Both the position numbers and the translations under genes were made by a program. DNA of 64,000 bases from Alistipes muris (lineage in GTDB: Bacteria > Bacteroidota > Bacteroidia > Bacteroidales > Rikenellaceae), in contig NZ_CALPDD010000006.1 of NCBI RefSeq assembly GCF_943193205.1, forward strand, positions 1 through 64,000, written 5' to 3'. Positions within the stretch are counted from its first letter, which is position 1; each line of letters starts with the position of its first letter. Below the pieces are notes generated by a model that was given only the letters and a program-made list of their open reading frames with translations, had not been told where the DNA came from and made no database searches. Positions 19,411 through 27,235 of the stretch are shown piece by piece.

Positions 19411-20184
19411 TCAAGCGACGGAGCAGGGAATCCCCAAGGCTTCGACCCGGACCGCGATGGCCTGCAGCTTCTCGCGCGGCACCTTTTCGAGTGTCGGACA
19501 GGGGGTGTCGCGGTCGAGCGAGTAGACCATGACCTGCCGGGGGCGGATTTCGCCGACCAGCCGCAGCCACGCGGCGACCTCTTCCTCGGTGGTGTTGTCG
19601 ATGGACGCACCGCCGCAAGTTCCCCGTAAGAACATCGTTTGCAGAATCATCCGCCCCTCGAACCGTTTCATCTGTTCGACCGTCTCACGAACCGTATAAG
19701 CCGCATTCTGCGGGTTGTTCATGCGCCGGACCGTTGCGTCGAAAGCCGAATCGAGTTTCAGAATATTGTTGTCTACGCGCAGCAGGGCCCGCCGCACGTC
19801 GTCGCGGTGGAGCTGTGTGGCGTTCGACAGCACGGAGACTTTGGCCCCGGGGCACAAGGCGTCGCGCAGGGCAAGGGTGTCGCCGATGACGGCCTCGAAG
19901 TCGGGATGGAGGGTCGGCTCGCCGTTGCCCGCGAAAGTAATGACGTCGGGGGGCGTGCCGTCGGCGACCATCCGGCGCAGGGTGGCTTCGAGCTGGGTCC
20001 GCACGTCGTCGCGGTCGTTGAAGCGCCGCGCGCCGGGATGTTCGGCGTTCCAGCCGCATTCGCAGTAGATGCAGTCGAACGAACAGAGCTTGGACCGGGT
20101 GGGCAACAGGTTGACGCCCAACGACAAACCCAGCCGCCGCGAGCGCACGGGCCCGAAAATGATGTCGGGGAAAAGCGATGTCAT
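19411..20184 (-). CDS. Radical SAM protein (COG0731-like)
   Basis: The 257-aa protein has a CX3CX2C cluster (C34, C38, C41) in KLCSFDCIYCECG. It begins DIIFGPVRSRRLGLSLGVN, the N-terminus of a widespread radical SAM group distantly related to TYW1-type wybutosine enzymes. FAGNGEPTLHP near residue 105 is the SAM-binding GGE-like motif. The substrate is unknown. It is monocistronic, and a -7-like box lies only 4 bp before its ATG. Confidence 0.82.
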   Translation of the reverse strand: MTSLFPDIIFGPVRSRRLGLSLGVNLLPTRSKLCSFDCIYCECGWNAEHPGARRFNDRDDVRTQLEATLRRMVADGTPPDVITFAGNGEPTLHPDFEAVIGDTLALRDALCPGAKVSVLSNATQLHRDDVRRALLRVDNNILKLDSAFDATVRRMNNPQNAAYTVRETVEQMKRFEGRMILQTMFLRGTCGGASIDNTTEEEVAAWLRLVGEIRPRQVMVYSLDRDTPCPTLEKVPREKLQAIAVRVEALGIPCSVA

Positions 20185-20188
20185 GATG

Positions 20189-20196
20189 CGAAATTA
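20189..20196 (-). promoter_or_regulatory. -7-like box of the radical SAM gene
   Basis: Minus-strand TAATTTCG, one mismatch, ends 4 bp before the ATG, which implies a leaderless transcript. Confidence 0.45.
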
Positions 20197-20343
20197 GCAA
20201 AATTCGGAACAACCCCCAAACCCTTTGCCGGGAAACGGGCGTTTCGTGCCGGCCGGTATGCCGAAACGGCTAAAATAAGTATAAATACGTATCCTTGCGC
20301 CACAAAAAACGGCTACCTTTGGTCATCGGTTCCGTTTTATTTG

Positions 20344-20351
20344 TATTTTTG
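20344..20351 (+). promoter_or_regulatory. -7 promoter box of the alpha-oxoamine synthase gene
   Basis: Perfect TATTTTTG, 63 bp before the ATG at 20,415, with TTG 22 bp upstream. A second perfect box, TACCTTTG, lies at 20,314-20,321. Confidence 0.55.
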
Positions 20352-20414
20352 CGGGGCCGCTGCCGAACAGGCACGGAAACAAGGACATACAAATTCCAAA
20401 ATTACATAGCAGAT

Positions 20415-21686
20415 ATGGTAGATATTTTTGCACGCCTCGAAAAGAATGCAGGCGGACCTATCGGTCAGTACATGGGCTATGCCCACGGGTACTATGCGTT
20501 TCCCAAACTGGAGGGCGAAATCGGCCCCCACATGGTATTCCGCGGCAAGGAAGTGCTCAACTGGAGCCTGAACAACTACCTCGGTCTGGCCAACCTGCCC
20601 GAGGTGCGCAAGGCCGATGCCGAAGGCGCCGCCAAGTTCGGTATGGCCGCCCCGATGGGCGCCCGCATGATGAGCGGCCAGACGGTTTACCACGAACAGC
20701 TGGAGCGCGAGCTCGCGGCGTTCGTCGGCAAGGAAGACGCGTTCTTGCTCAACTTCGGCTACCAGGGCATGATTTCGATTATCGACTGCCTGCTCACGCC
20801 GCGTGACGTGGTGGTCTACGATGCCGAAGCCCATGCCTGCATCATCGACGGTCTGCGCATGCACAAGGGCAAGCGTTTCGTCTTCGGACACAACGACATG
20901 GAATCGCTGCGTCTTCAGTTGCAGCACGCTACCGACCTGGCCGAGGAGCAGAACGGCGGTGTGCTCGTGATTACCGAGGGCGTGTTCGGCATGAAGGGCG
21001 ACCTGGGCAAGCTCGACGAAATCGTGGCGCTGAAAAAGGATTTCCAGTTCCGTCTGCTGGTCGACGACGCCCACGGCTTCGGCACGATGGGCGAGGGCGG
21101 CCGCGGTACGGCGTCGCACTTCGGTGTGGTCGACGGGGTGGACGTGCTGTTCAACACCTTTGCCAAGTCGATGGCCGGAATCGGGGCTTTCGTGAGCGGT
21201 CCGCGCTGGCTTATCAACCTTTTCCGCTACAACATGCGCTCGCAGCTCTATGCCAAGTCGCTCCCGATGCCGATGGTGATTGGCGCGCTGAAGCGTCTGG
21301 AACTGATTCGTCAGCACCCCGAATACCAGCAGAAGCTGTGGGAAATCGTGCGTGCGCTCCAGAGCAGTCTGAAAGAGAACGGGTTCGATATCGGCGTGAC
21401 CAATTCGCCCGTAACTCCGGTCTTCCTCAAGGGCGGTGTCCCCGAAGCAACGAACCTGGTGGTCGACCTGCGTGAGAATCACGGTATATTCTGCTCCATC
21501 GTCATCTACCCCGTTATCCCGAAGGGCGAAATCATCCTGCGCGTCATCCCCACCGCGGCCCATACGCTGGAGGACGTCAAGGTGACTATCGAGGCGTTCA
21601 AGTCCGTGCGCGAGAAGCTCGAAAGCGGCTACTACGCCAAGTTGCCTATCCCCGTCCGCGCCGACGAGGGTTTCAAGGTCCGCTAA
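20415..21686 (+). CDS. Alpha-oxoamine synthase family PLP acyltransferase (serine palmitoyltransferase-like)
   Basis: The 423-aa protein is a type I PLP enzyme of the KBL/AONS/SPT group. It has NNYLGLANLPEV near residue 54, the conserved AEAHACIIDG, VDDAHGFGTMGEGGRG, and TFAKSMAGIGAF, whose Lys should bind PLP. These enzymes join an amino acid to an acyl-CoA or acyl-ACP with decarboxylation. In Bacteroidetes they make sphingolipid (serine) or sulfonolipid (cysteate) backbones. Alistipes is known to make sulfonolipids, so a cysteate acyltransferase is possible, but substrate residues cannot be read with confidence. It is monocistronic, with a clear promoter and terminator. The longer upstream frame crosses the promoter and is rejected. 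Confidence 0.85.
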   Translation: MVDIFARLEKNAGGPIGQYMGYAHGYYAFPKLEGEIGPHMVFRGKEVLNWSLNNYLGLANLPEVRKADAEGAAKFGMAAPMGARMMSGQTVYHEQLERELAAFVGKEDAFLLNFGYQGMISIIDCLLTPRDVVVYDAEAHACIIDGLRMHKGKRFVFGHNDMESLRLQLQHATDLAEEQNGGVLVITEGVFGMKGDLGKLDEIVALKKDFQFRLLVDDAHGFGTMGEGGRGTASHFGVVDGVDVLFNTFAKSMAGIGAFVSGPRWLINLFRYNMRSQLYAKSLPMPMVIGALKRLELIRQHPEYQQKLWEIVRALQSSLKENGFDIGVTNSPVTPVFLKGGVPEATNLVVDLRENHGIFCSIVIYPVIPKGEIILRVIPTAAHTLEDVKVTIEAFKSVREKLESGYYAKLPIPVRADEGFKVR

Positions 21687-21718
21687 AAAGATTTCATAAT
21701 AAAAATTAGGTGAAGAGG

Positions 21719-21758
21719 ATTGCCGGCTTCCGATTTCGGAGGTCGGCAATTTTTTTTC
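21719..21758 (+). terminator. Intrinsic terminator of the alpha-oxoamine synthase gene
   Basis: ATTGCCG and CGGCAAT arms close an inner CTTCCG/CGGAG stem, followed by nine T residues. The remaining 240 bp up to tRNA-Gly show nothing further. Confidence 0.88.
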
Positions 21759-21999
21759 GGTTTTTAGGCGGGTTTCTCTCTTTCGTTCGGCTCGTCGAAT
21801 TCGATGTGGGAACAAGTTCGGCATCGCATTCGGTTTTGTTTCTGAGGTCTTGGGATGCTGTGTCCTCGGCCCGCCTTATTCGTCTTTTTCAGCCCCGGGG
21901 TTTCGTAATTTGTCCCCGAAAAATTTTGTCGTTTGATTTTTTCGGTTTATATTTGCAGTCCCAATAAGGAGGTTTCCTCCGGGTTTTGGGGTTTGTTTT

Positions 22000-22072
22000 G
22001 CGGAAATAGCTCAGTTGGTAGAGCACAACCTTGCCAAGGTTGGGGTCGCGAGTTCGAGTCTCGTTTTCCGCT
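22000..22072 (+). tRNA. tRNA-Gly (GCC)
   Basis: A 73-nt cloverleaf: acceptor GCGGAAA pairs with TTTCCGC, there is a D-arm AGCTCAGTTGGTAGAGC and an anticodon arm with loop TTGCCAA (anticodon GCC), and the T-arm carries GTTCGAGTC. No CCA is encoded. Its 3' end is the attachment site for islands A and B. Confidence 0.95.
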
Positions 22073-22073
22073 C
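22061..22073 (+). repeat. attL core of the tRNA-Gly islands
   Basis: TCGTTTTCCGCTC, the tRNA 3' end, recurs exactly at 33,976-33,988 and 45,817-45,829. All three copies are directly oriented and each is followed by a different intrinsic terminator. Confidence 0.75.
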
Positions 22074-22076
22074 AGG

Positions 22077-22101
22077 AGGTCCTTTTCGAAGGACCTTTTT
22101 T
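22077..22101 (+). terminator. Terminator behind tRNA-Gly
   Basis: AGGTCC-TTTTCGAA-GGACCT with a T-run. By the island model it is the left end of island A, replacing the native terminator now at 45,834. Confidence 0.8.
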
Positions 22102-22352
22102 GTTGGGTAAGGTTACGCAAATTGAAGCAAACGATTCTGTATGTCAATCACATGCGGGATCGTTTCGTTTTTGTGCCGTAGCAAGTGGTGGCTGGCGAAA
22201 GCATCCTTTCCGTGTGCCGAATCGTGGTACACGGGTGCGAGCGGCAGAAATGTACCACACTTTTTCGGCAGTGCGTTGAATTACATCGGTTTGCGCCGAA
22301 CGTTCCGGGCTTTTCAATCGTATGATTGTCAAACTCAAAACGTATTCGGACG

Positions 22353-23594
22353 ATGGAAAGAAAACGATTCAGCGTAACTTACTTTCTGCGTAAGGCACGC
22401 ACCAACAAGGCGGGGCTGACCCCTATTCTGGCCCGCATTACCACCAACGGCGTCTCCAAAGAGATCTATATCCAATGTTCGGTTCCCGTTGATAAATGGA
22501 GCCAATCCAAAGAGCGGGCGACCGGCAAGGACAAGCTATGTCAGCAGGTCAATTCTTATCTGGACGATTATCGCGCAAGGATTCTCGCCGTGCGGCAGGA
22601 ACTGATCGCCAAGGGCTACGAGGGCAACTGCATCCAGATCAAGGAACGGTTGCAGAATCCCGCAACACTTTCGATTATGTTCCTTGCGGAATTGGCGAAA
22701 TACTGCGAGAAACGACAGACGGAGGTTGGCGTACGCATCACACAACTGACAGCGAACAAATATCATCGGGTGCTGCGGTATCTTCGGGAGTATGTCGCAT
22801 CCGCCTATCGGAAAGAGGATTTGCTGCTCTCGGCTGTCGGTTACGAGTTTCTCGACGGGTTCAATACCTTTCTGCAAACAGCCCACCGATGCAAGCACAA
22901 CGGTGCCGTGAATTTACTCGATTGCGTCAAGAACTTTACCCGCTACTGTTTGCGCAATGAGTGGATCGAGAAAGACCCGTTTCGGAACTACAAACTCAAA
23001 GAGGAACACAACAAGGAGAAAGACCATCTCACGCGTGAAGAGTTGGAGACACTGGTGCGAAAGAGACTGCCGAACGAACGGCTCGACAGAATCCGGGATG
23101 TCTTTGCTTTTTGTTGTCTGACAGGGTTGGCATTTACAGATGCGGAACATCTGCGGCGGGAACATATCCGCACGGACGACAACGGAACGACATGGATTTA
23201 TAAGCCGCGAGAGAAGACGGCGGTAATGAGCCGCATCCCATTGTTGCCTTATCCGATGATATTGCTGGAGAAATATGAACGGGATGCGGAGTTGCGAGCA
23301 ATAGGGAAACTGCTGCCGGTTCCGAGTAATCAAAAGATGAATGCCTACCTGAAAGAGATCGCCGACTTGTGCAATATTCCGAAGAATCTGACCACACACG
23401 TTGCCCGTCATACGTTCGCTTGTTTGGCCGTGGAGTACGGGATGCCTATCGACGTGCTGGCGAAGATTCTCGGACACTCGAATACCAACATGACGCGTCA
23501 CTATGCGAAATTCTCGGAGCAGTTGATCGGGCGTGAGATGCGGAAGATGAACGAGCAGATGTTTTCTGGCGATATATTGTCGTTGAATCAGTAA
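22353..23594 (+). CDS. Tyrosine site-specific recombinase (integrase)
   Basis: The start at MERKRFSVTYFLRKART gives 413 aa. An arm-binding N-terminal domain is followed by a SAM-like core-binding domain and a C-terminal catalytic domain. Visible catalytic residues are the HxxR pair in THVARHTFA, the His in LGHSNTNMTRHYAKF and the Tyr in that same stretch. The first catalytic Arg is not in the usual TGLR position (TGLAFTDAEHL), as is common in Bacteroides element integrases. It sits 280 bp from the tRNA-Gly end it presumably recognises and probably drives excision of A, and perhaps also of B. Confidence 0.92.
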   Translation: MERKRFSVTYFLRKARTNKAGLTPILARITTNGVSKEIYIQCSVPVDKWSQSKERATGKDKLCQQVNSYLDDYRARILAVRQELIAKGYEGNCIQIKERLQNPATLSIMFLAELAKYCEKRQTEVGVRITQLTANKYHRVLRYLREYVASAYRKEDLLLSAVGYEFLDGFNTFLQTAHRCKHNGAVNLLDCVKNFTRYCLRNEWIEKDPFRNYKLKEEHNKEKDHLTREELETLVRKRLPNERLDRIRDVFAFCCLTGLAFTDAEHLRREHIRTDDNGTTWIYKPREKTAVMSRIPLLPYPMILLEKYERDAELRAIGKLLPVPSNQKMNAYLKEIADLCNIPKNLTTHVARHTFACLAVEYGMPIDVLAKILGHSNTNMTRHYAKFSEQLIGREMRKMNEQMFSGDILSLNQ

Positions 23595-23606
23595 ACCGCA
23601 GTTCCG

Positions 23607-23974
23607 ATGAAAAGAGAAATCATTGCGATAGACGAACAGGGACGGTTGTCTATACCTGCCGGTTGCGACAGGATTCGGATGACCGAAATGGAGTTAGCGG
23701 AGTTGTTCGGGGTGCTTGTTCCGACGATTCGGGCGGCGGGAAAGCGCTTTACAAAAGCGGCATCGTGCGGGAATCCAAGACGAAAAGATGTATCCGCCTG
23801 CCGAGCGGAAACTATGCTGACGCCTATAACCTCGAAACGATCTTCGCGCGGGCATTTCGGCTGAACAGCTCCTATGCGGCAATCATCCGGCGATGGCTGC
23901 TGCACGTAGCGACGACACAGAGCCGAGCGACCGCACCGATCATGATTCCCATAACGCATGGCAAACTTTGCTGA
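23607..23974 (+). pseudogene. Small HTH-type element gene disrupted by a frameshift
   Basis: The first frame gives MKREIIAIDEQGRLSIPAG through a helix-turn-helix-like stretch (MTEMELAELFGV) to about 23,740. The continuation LYKSGIVRESKTKRCIRLP, ending near 23,974, is in another frame. Joined, the two halves resemble short DNA-binding proteins often found behind integrases in Bacteroidetes elements. A single indel in the GC-rich patch at 23,738-23,752 would explain it. Sequencing error or programmed frameshifting are alternatives. Confidence 0.6.
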
Positions 23975-24205
23975 ACGACGACGGGCAGGAATTACCTGCC
24001 CGTCGTTATTGCTATATGTGCGTATATCGGTGTGCAAATCGGTTGGTACGTACCAACCAATGTATAAATAGTCGTTTTCTCAATTCGTCATATCTGTAAA
24101 TCAACACGACGGTACGACAATGAATCAGTAAGTCATTAAATCAGCAAACCAATCGACCGAAAAATCACTTCATTCAATTCGTTGCCTGCTGACGTTAGGA
24201 ATTTT

Positions 24206-24274
24206 GTTAGCATCGGCTAACAGCAAGGTGTGTATCGAGTAACTCGATACCTTTTGAGTTACTCAAAAGCCTTG
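24206..24274 (+). other. Cluster of palindromes, candidate oriT or replication/transfer site
   Basis: Three perfect palindromes occur in under 70 bp: GTTAGC-ATCG-GCTAAC (24,206-24,221), GTATCGAGT-A-ACTCGATAC (24,232-24,250) and, directly abutting, CTTTTGAGT-T-ACTCAAAAG (24,251-24,269). CAAGG (24,224) and CCTTG (24,270) flank the last two and could close a cruciform. The surrounding gap 23,975-24,328 holds no gene. Such clusters mark transfer origins in mobilizable Bacteroides elements, but no relaxase is present. Confidence 0.5.
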
Positions 24275-24328
24275 GCTCTAACGAGAAAAATCGCACCTCC
24301 GAAGTCGGGCGATTAGAAAGAAGAAAAC

Positions 24329-24580
24329 TTGAAATCCGATGTTGCTGCGCTGGAACTCAAAATTCAGTTGGAGCTGGCTCCGCCCAAGCCCGAAGCCACG
24401 CAGGAGCAGCAGGCCGACGGCGGCACAGCACAGACACAATCGCCGCCGACCGAAGAACGAGCGACAACGGAGCCGCCCGCCGATGCGCCGAATAGGTCGC
24501 AATTTCTACGGGAGCACGTGCAATTCGTCAGCCCACAAACCATCACCACTGAAACGCAGGCAAAAGGATTTAAGATTTAA
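24329..24580 (+). CDS. Short Pro/Glu/Thr-rich ORF, possible remnant of a mobilization gene
   Basis: An open frame of ~83 codons has a helical opening (SDVAALELKIQLELAPP) and a low-complexity Pro/Glu/Thr/Gln-rich middle. It begins with TTG right after a stop and lies next to the oriT-like palindromes, where relaxase accessory genes usually sit. No domain is recognised. It ends just before a strong bidirectional terminator. It may be the C-terminal remnant of a larger coiled-coil mobilization protein. Confidence 0.3.
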   Translation: MKSDVAALELKIQLELAPPKPEATQEQQADGGTAQTQSPPTEERATTEPPADAPNRSQFLREHVQFVSPQTITTETQAKGFKI

Positions 24581-24590
24581 TGACTTGAAA

Positions 24591-24632
24591 ATAATTGGGG
24601 CTGTCTAAGATTTTTAGACAGCCCCAATTATT
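24591..24632. terminator. Bidirectional intrinsic terminator
   Basis: A 16-bp perfect stem (24,593-24,608 with 24,614-24,629) around GATTT is flanked by A/T tracts on both sides. It separates the plus-strand mobilization patch from the minus-strand MNT-HEPN gene. Confidence 0.85.
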
Positions 24633-24662
24633 TATCATCAATCCTGCTGATAATGTTTTAAG

Positions 24663-25553
24663 TTATTTCCCGCTCTGGCTGTCGTAGTATGCGATTCGCT
24701 CGCAGCAGACCTTTTCGACAATATCGCGGAGCTGCTCGACCTTGGGCAGAAGCGCGTCGATGTCCTCCTTCGTAATCTCGAAATCGGGATTGTAGCGCGA
24801 TTCGATATAAGCTCGTTGCAGCAGGTCGAACAACCGTTTTTCCTCCTCCGTGTCGCGCGGGAAAGCCTTGAAAATATCCGTCGTGTGTTTTTTCGCGGCA
24901 TTCATCAACTCCGACAGGTCGTGGCTTTTGTGGCCGTAGAGGATGAAGACCATCGGAATCGTCCGCAGAAAATTCTCGACAGACTGATGAAGATGGAACG
25001 ATGCCATCCTGCAATCTCCGTCTTCACAATAAAAGGTAACGCCTTTCAAAAATTGATTGGCCCGCCCGAACTTATCGTCAAAATATTTCTGCGCCCTGTC
25101 CCGAATCTCCGTATAGTCGAGCTTTCGGCGTCGGGCCAGCTTGTGAGTTCCCGAATCGTAGAGTATAATGCCGTCGCGTTTGATTTCCGTCTCGAAATAG
25201 TGGGCTTTCGTGAGTGCGTAGTTGAAGTCGTCAATGCCGTAATTGACGAACTGCGGGTGGGTGTGAAACGGGCGGTTCTTGTTCTCGAAAAACTTGTCTT
25301 TTATCTTCTCATACAGAGACGATTCTATGGCCCCGATTGGCTTGCGCGTCAGAATCACGATGTCGTAATCGCTCATATAGTAGGTCGGTGTACCGAACTC
25401 CACGCGCTGGTCATAGTCGACGTATTTGTTCTTGGCGTAGCTGCCGAAAAGAACAATCATTTCCACTTGTTTGACCTGCTCGCGGATAAGCGTAGTCAGT
25501 TGTTGCAAATCCTGTCTTTTGCGCGGCGGTAAAAATCGGATGCTTCGTTTCAT
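24663..25553 (-). CDS. MNT-HEPN protein (nucleotidyltransferase plus HEPN domain)
   Basis: The start at MKRSIRFLPPRKRQ gives 296 aa. A minus-strand TAATTTTG box lies 5 bp upstream (25,559-25,566), which rules out the longer frame. Residues ~30-120 form a minimal nucleotidyltransferase domain with GSYAK and, after an insertion, SDYDIVI supplying the metal-binding Asp pair. Residues ~170-290 resemble a HEPN helical domain (FHLHQSVENFLRTI, GHKSHDLSELM). MNT and HEPN pairs form toxin-antitoxin systems in which the MNT partner modifies the HEPN RNase; here both are in one chain. It is divergent from the first structured RNA, and its first codons were copied with the second RNA unit. Confidence 0.75.
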   Translation of the reverse strand: MKRSIRFLPPRKRQDLQQLTTLIREQVKQVEMIVLFGSYAKNKYVDYDQRVEFGTPTYYMSDYDIVILTRKPIGAIESSLYEKIKDKFFENKNRPFHTHPQFVNYGIDDFNYALTKAHYFETEIKRDGIILYDSGTHKLARRRKLDYTEIRDRAQKYFDDKFGRANQFLKGVTFYCEDGDCRMASFHLHQSVENFLRTIPMVFILYGHKSHDLSELMNAAKKHTTDIFKAFPRDTEEEKRLFDLLQRAYIESRYNPDFEITKEDIDALLPKVEQLRDIVEKVCCERIAYYDSQSGK

Positions 25554-25588
25554 AATGACAAAATTATGAAATTTTCCGACAATGCGTT

Positions 25589-25618
25589 TTGCAAAACCCA
25601 TAAAAACAAGTACATTTG
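25589..25618 (+). promoter_or_regulatory. Promoter of structured RNA 1
   Basis: TTG (25,589-25,591), 19 bp, then perfect TACATTTG (25,611-25,618): canonical Bacteroidetes promoter, conserved in copy 2. Confidence 0.8.
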
Positions 25619-25619
25619 T

Positions 25620-25943
25620 CTATTGTTCTGCAAATAGTCTGCAATTGTTTCCGACGGAGGCGGCAGGGGCCGCTTAAAAGAAACCTGCGGATTATGAAAC
25701 GGACAATCGACGACACGGCATAGGCCGACGGACATAACGACATAAAGGGTAAACAACTCTTTATACCTTTAAGCGAACTTGGGACCCTCGAAAGAGGTTG
25801 TTTAATCTGGGTATAAATGTTGTCTGTCCTTGTTATGTCCTGCTTGTTTTTTGCGAGCAGGACGGCAAGGGCGCAGGACAGCTTCCAGATTATAGGTTCC
25901 CAAGACCTGCTTAAAGGGGCTGACACCGCGCCCCCTTTTTTAT
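25620..25943 (+). ncRNA. Structured noncoding RNA, copy 1
   Basis: A ~320-nt transcript unit with its own promoter and terminator (GGGGC/GCCCC stem plus T-run ending ~25,943). Supported stems: GCGGC/GCCGC near 25,670; TTTAAGC (25,768-25,774) with GCTTAAA (25,909-25,915); CTTGGGA (25,778) with TCCCAAG (25,898); hairpin CCTC-GAAA-GAGG near 25,785-25,797; TCCTGCTTG (25,838) with CGAGCAGGA (25,854). TTTATACC/GGTATAAA and TAAACAAC/GTTGTTTA can also pair, in a pseudoknotted order. In copy 2 the TTTAAGC stem is TATTCGTA/TACGAATA, with at least four paired substitutions. The family was not recognised. Confidence 0.8.
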
Positions 25944-26002
25944 TTTCTCTCGGGCGCAATTTCCAACTACCCATTCCGAATGACCGCCTAACCCACTCTG
26001 TC

Positions 26003-26551
26003 ATGTATTTCGATTTTACCCTTCCCCATCCGCTGCCCGAGGTCGATCCGCAGCTCTTTAACCGACTGCTCGACGAATCCAAGCATTTCGTCAAAAGCCA
26101 CGACTATCGGGTCATGTCCAATGAACTGCCCATACGTTTTTTAGACTTCTGGGTCATGCCCACCGGACGTACCAATCAAGAAATCGAACGATACCGAAAT
26201 CTTTACAAGTCGAAAGAAAAGGGCGTCTTGCTGCAACTGCCGTTGTATCTTTTCACCTACGTATACTACCAGCGGTTTCGCCAACCGGATATTTTGAACG
26301 AAGGCAAAGCAGGTGAACCAGTCAGTACTGACGCGGGATTTCGTTCCGTATTATATAAACGGTTTCATCAGTTCCATGCCCTACTGCAATATATCCGAAT
26401 CTTTCAAGGGATGGGGCTTGAAAACATGGTCTGCTTCGACTTGTTCGATGTCGAGGCTTATGATGAAGTGCAGACTGATATTCTGGTTAAAACAAGCGAA
26501 TTTTTCCTTCTGATGCTCGACGAGTTCGAGAAGCCTTGCGGAAGCAAATGA
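26003..26551 (+). CDS. Unknown protein following structured RNA 1
   Basis: The start at MYFDFTLPHPLPEVDP, the first ATG after the RNA terminator, gives 182 aa. No known domain is recognised. It shares a pattern with the C-terminal ~150 residues of the larger protein after RNA 2: a Tyr/Phe-Arg-Val segment, LPxxFL plus a Trp (LPIRFLDFWVMPTG), then VLYKRF and FDLFD near the end. This unit seems to encode only the C-terminal module, without the SLOG-like part seen in unit 2. Its position after a dedicated RNA gene suggests the two act together. Confidence 0.6.
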   Translation: MYFDFTLPHPLPEVDPQLFNRLLDESKHFVKSHDYRVMSNELPIRFLDFWVMPTGRTNQEIERYRNLYKSKEKGVLLQLPLYLFTYVYYQRFRQPDILNEGKAGEPVSTDAGFRSVLYKRFHQFHALLQYIRIFQGMGLENMVCFDLFDVEAYDEVQTDILVKTSEFFLLMLDEFEKPCGSK

Positions 26552-26736
26552 TGAGAATGTAAGTAAAAAATCGAGTGCGGAAATCTGAATTCTTCAGGTG
26601 AATTGCGTCACACTTTTCTTGACAACCGCACTCATTTTTCTTTCGATTCAGAATACGTACTGTCGTTTGTGTGGCAGTAAAAATCGGGTGCTTCGTTTCA
26701 TAATGACAAAATTATGAAATTTTCCGACAATGCGTT

Positions 26737-26766
26737 TTGCAAAACCCATAAAAACAAGTACATTTG
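26737..26766 (+). promoter_or_regulatory. Promoter of structured RNA 2
   Basis: TTG at 26,737-26,739 and TACATTTG at 26,759-26,766, 19 bp apart, as in copy 1. Confidence 0.8.
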
Positions 26767-26767
26767 T

Positions 26768-27087
26768 CTAATGTTCTGCAAATAGTCTGCAATTGTTTCC
26801 GACGGAGGCGGCAAGAGCCGCTTAAAAGAAACCTGCGGATTATGAAACGGACAATCGACGACACGGCATAGGCCGACGGACATAACTATAAAGGGTAAAC
26901 AACTCTTTATACCTATTCGTAAACTTGGGACCCTCGAAAGAGGTTGTTTAATCTGGGTATAAATGTTGTCAGTCCTTGTTATGTTCTGCCCCTTTGTGGG
27001 CGGAACACGCAAGGGCGCAGGACAGCTTCCAGATTAGGGTTCCCAAGACCTACGAATAGGGGCTGACACCGCGCCCCCTTTTATTTT
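26768..27087 (+). ncRNA. Structured noncoding RNA, copy 2
   Basis: A paralogue of 25,620-25,943 with the same promoter, loops and terminator. Stems changed on both sides: TATTCGTA (26,914-26,921) pairs with TACGAATA (27,051-27,058), and the hairpin near 26,982-27,005 is TTCTGCCC/GGGCGGAA. The GCGGC/GCCGC hairpin keeps its stem but changes its loop (AAGA instead of AGGG). Conserved loops with covarying stems argue for selected RNA structure rather than coding sequence. Confidence 0.8.
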
Positions 27088-27235
27088 TGTCAGGGCGCAA
27101 TCACCAACGCTCATTTCAGCAAGTTATGACGTCCGGCGCCCTCCGAACACTTCCTCAAATAAGGTCGGCATTCTCCGTCCCCCGAGACTGCTATACCGCG
27201 AAGTTCCCCGCATTGTTTGCTCGGGCCCTATCCGT

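Larger units (their letters stand above)
25527..25960. repeat. ~430-bp RNA-unit repeat, copy 1
   Basis: Closely matches 26,675-27,106. The copied segment includes the first codons of the MNT-HEPN gene, both promoters and the whole RNA gene to its terminator. Differences concentrate in two stems of the RNA. Confidence 0.85.
26675..27106. repeat. ~430-bp RNA-unit repeat, copy 2
   Basis: Second copy of 25,527-25,960. It begins with the antisense first codons of an MNT-HEPN gene whose remainder is absent, so the ancestral duplication spanned the divergent MNT-HEPN/RNA junction. Confidence 0.85.

Noticed and set aside
25817..26002. N-terminal extension of the protein after RNA 1, reading as a signal peptide
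   Set aside because: This stretch lies within the structured RNA and its terminator; the first ATG after it is at 26,003.
25620..27087. Structured RNAs as retron msr-msd or reverse-transcriptase-associated RNAs
   Set aside because: No reverse transcriptase motif (xxDD) was found in any gene of the window.
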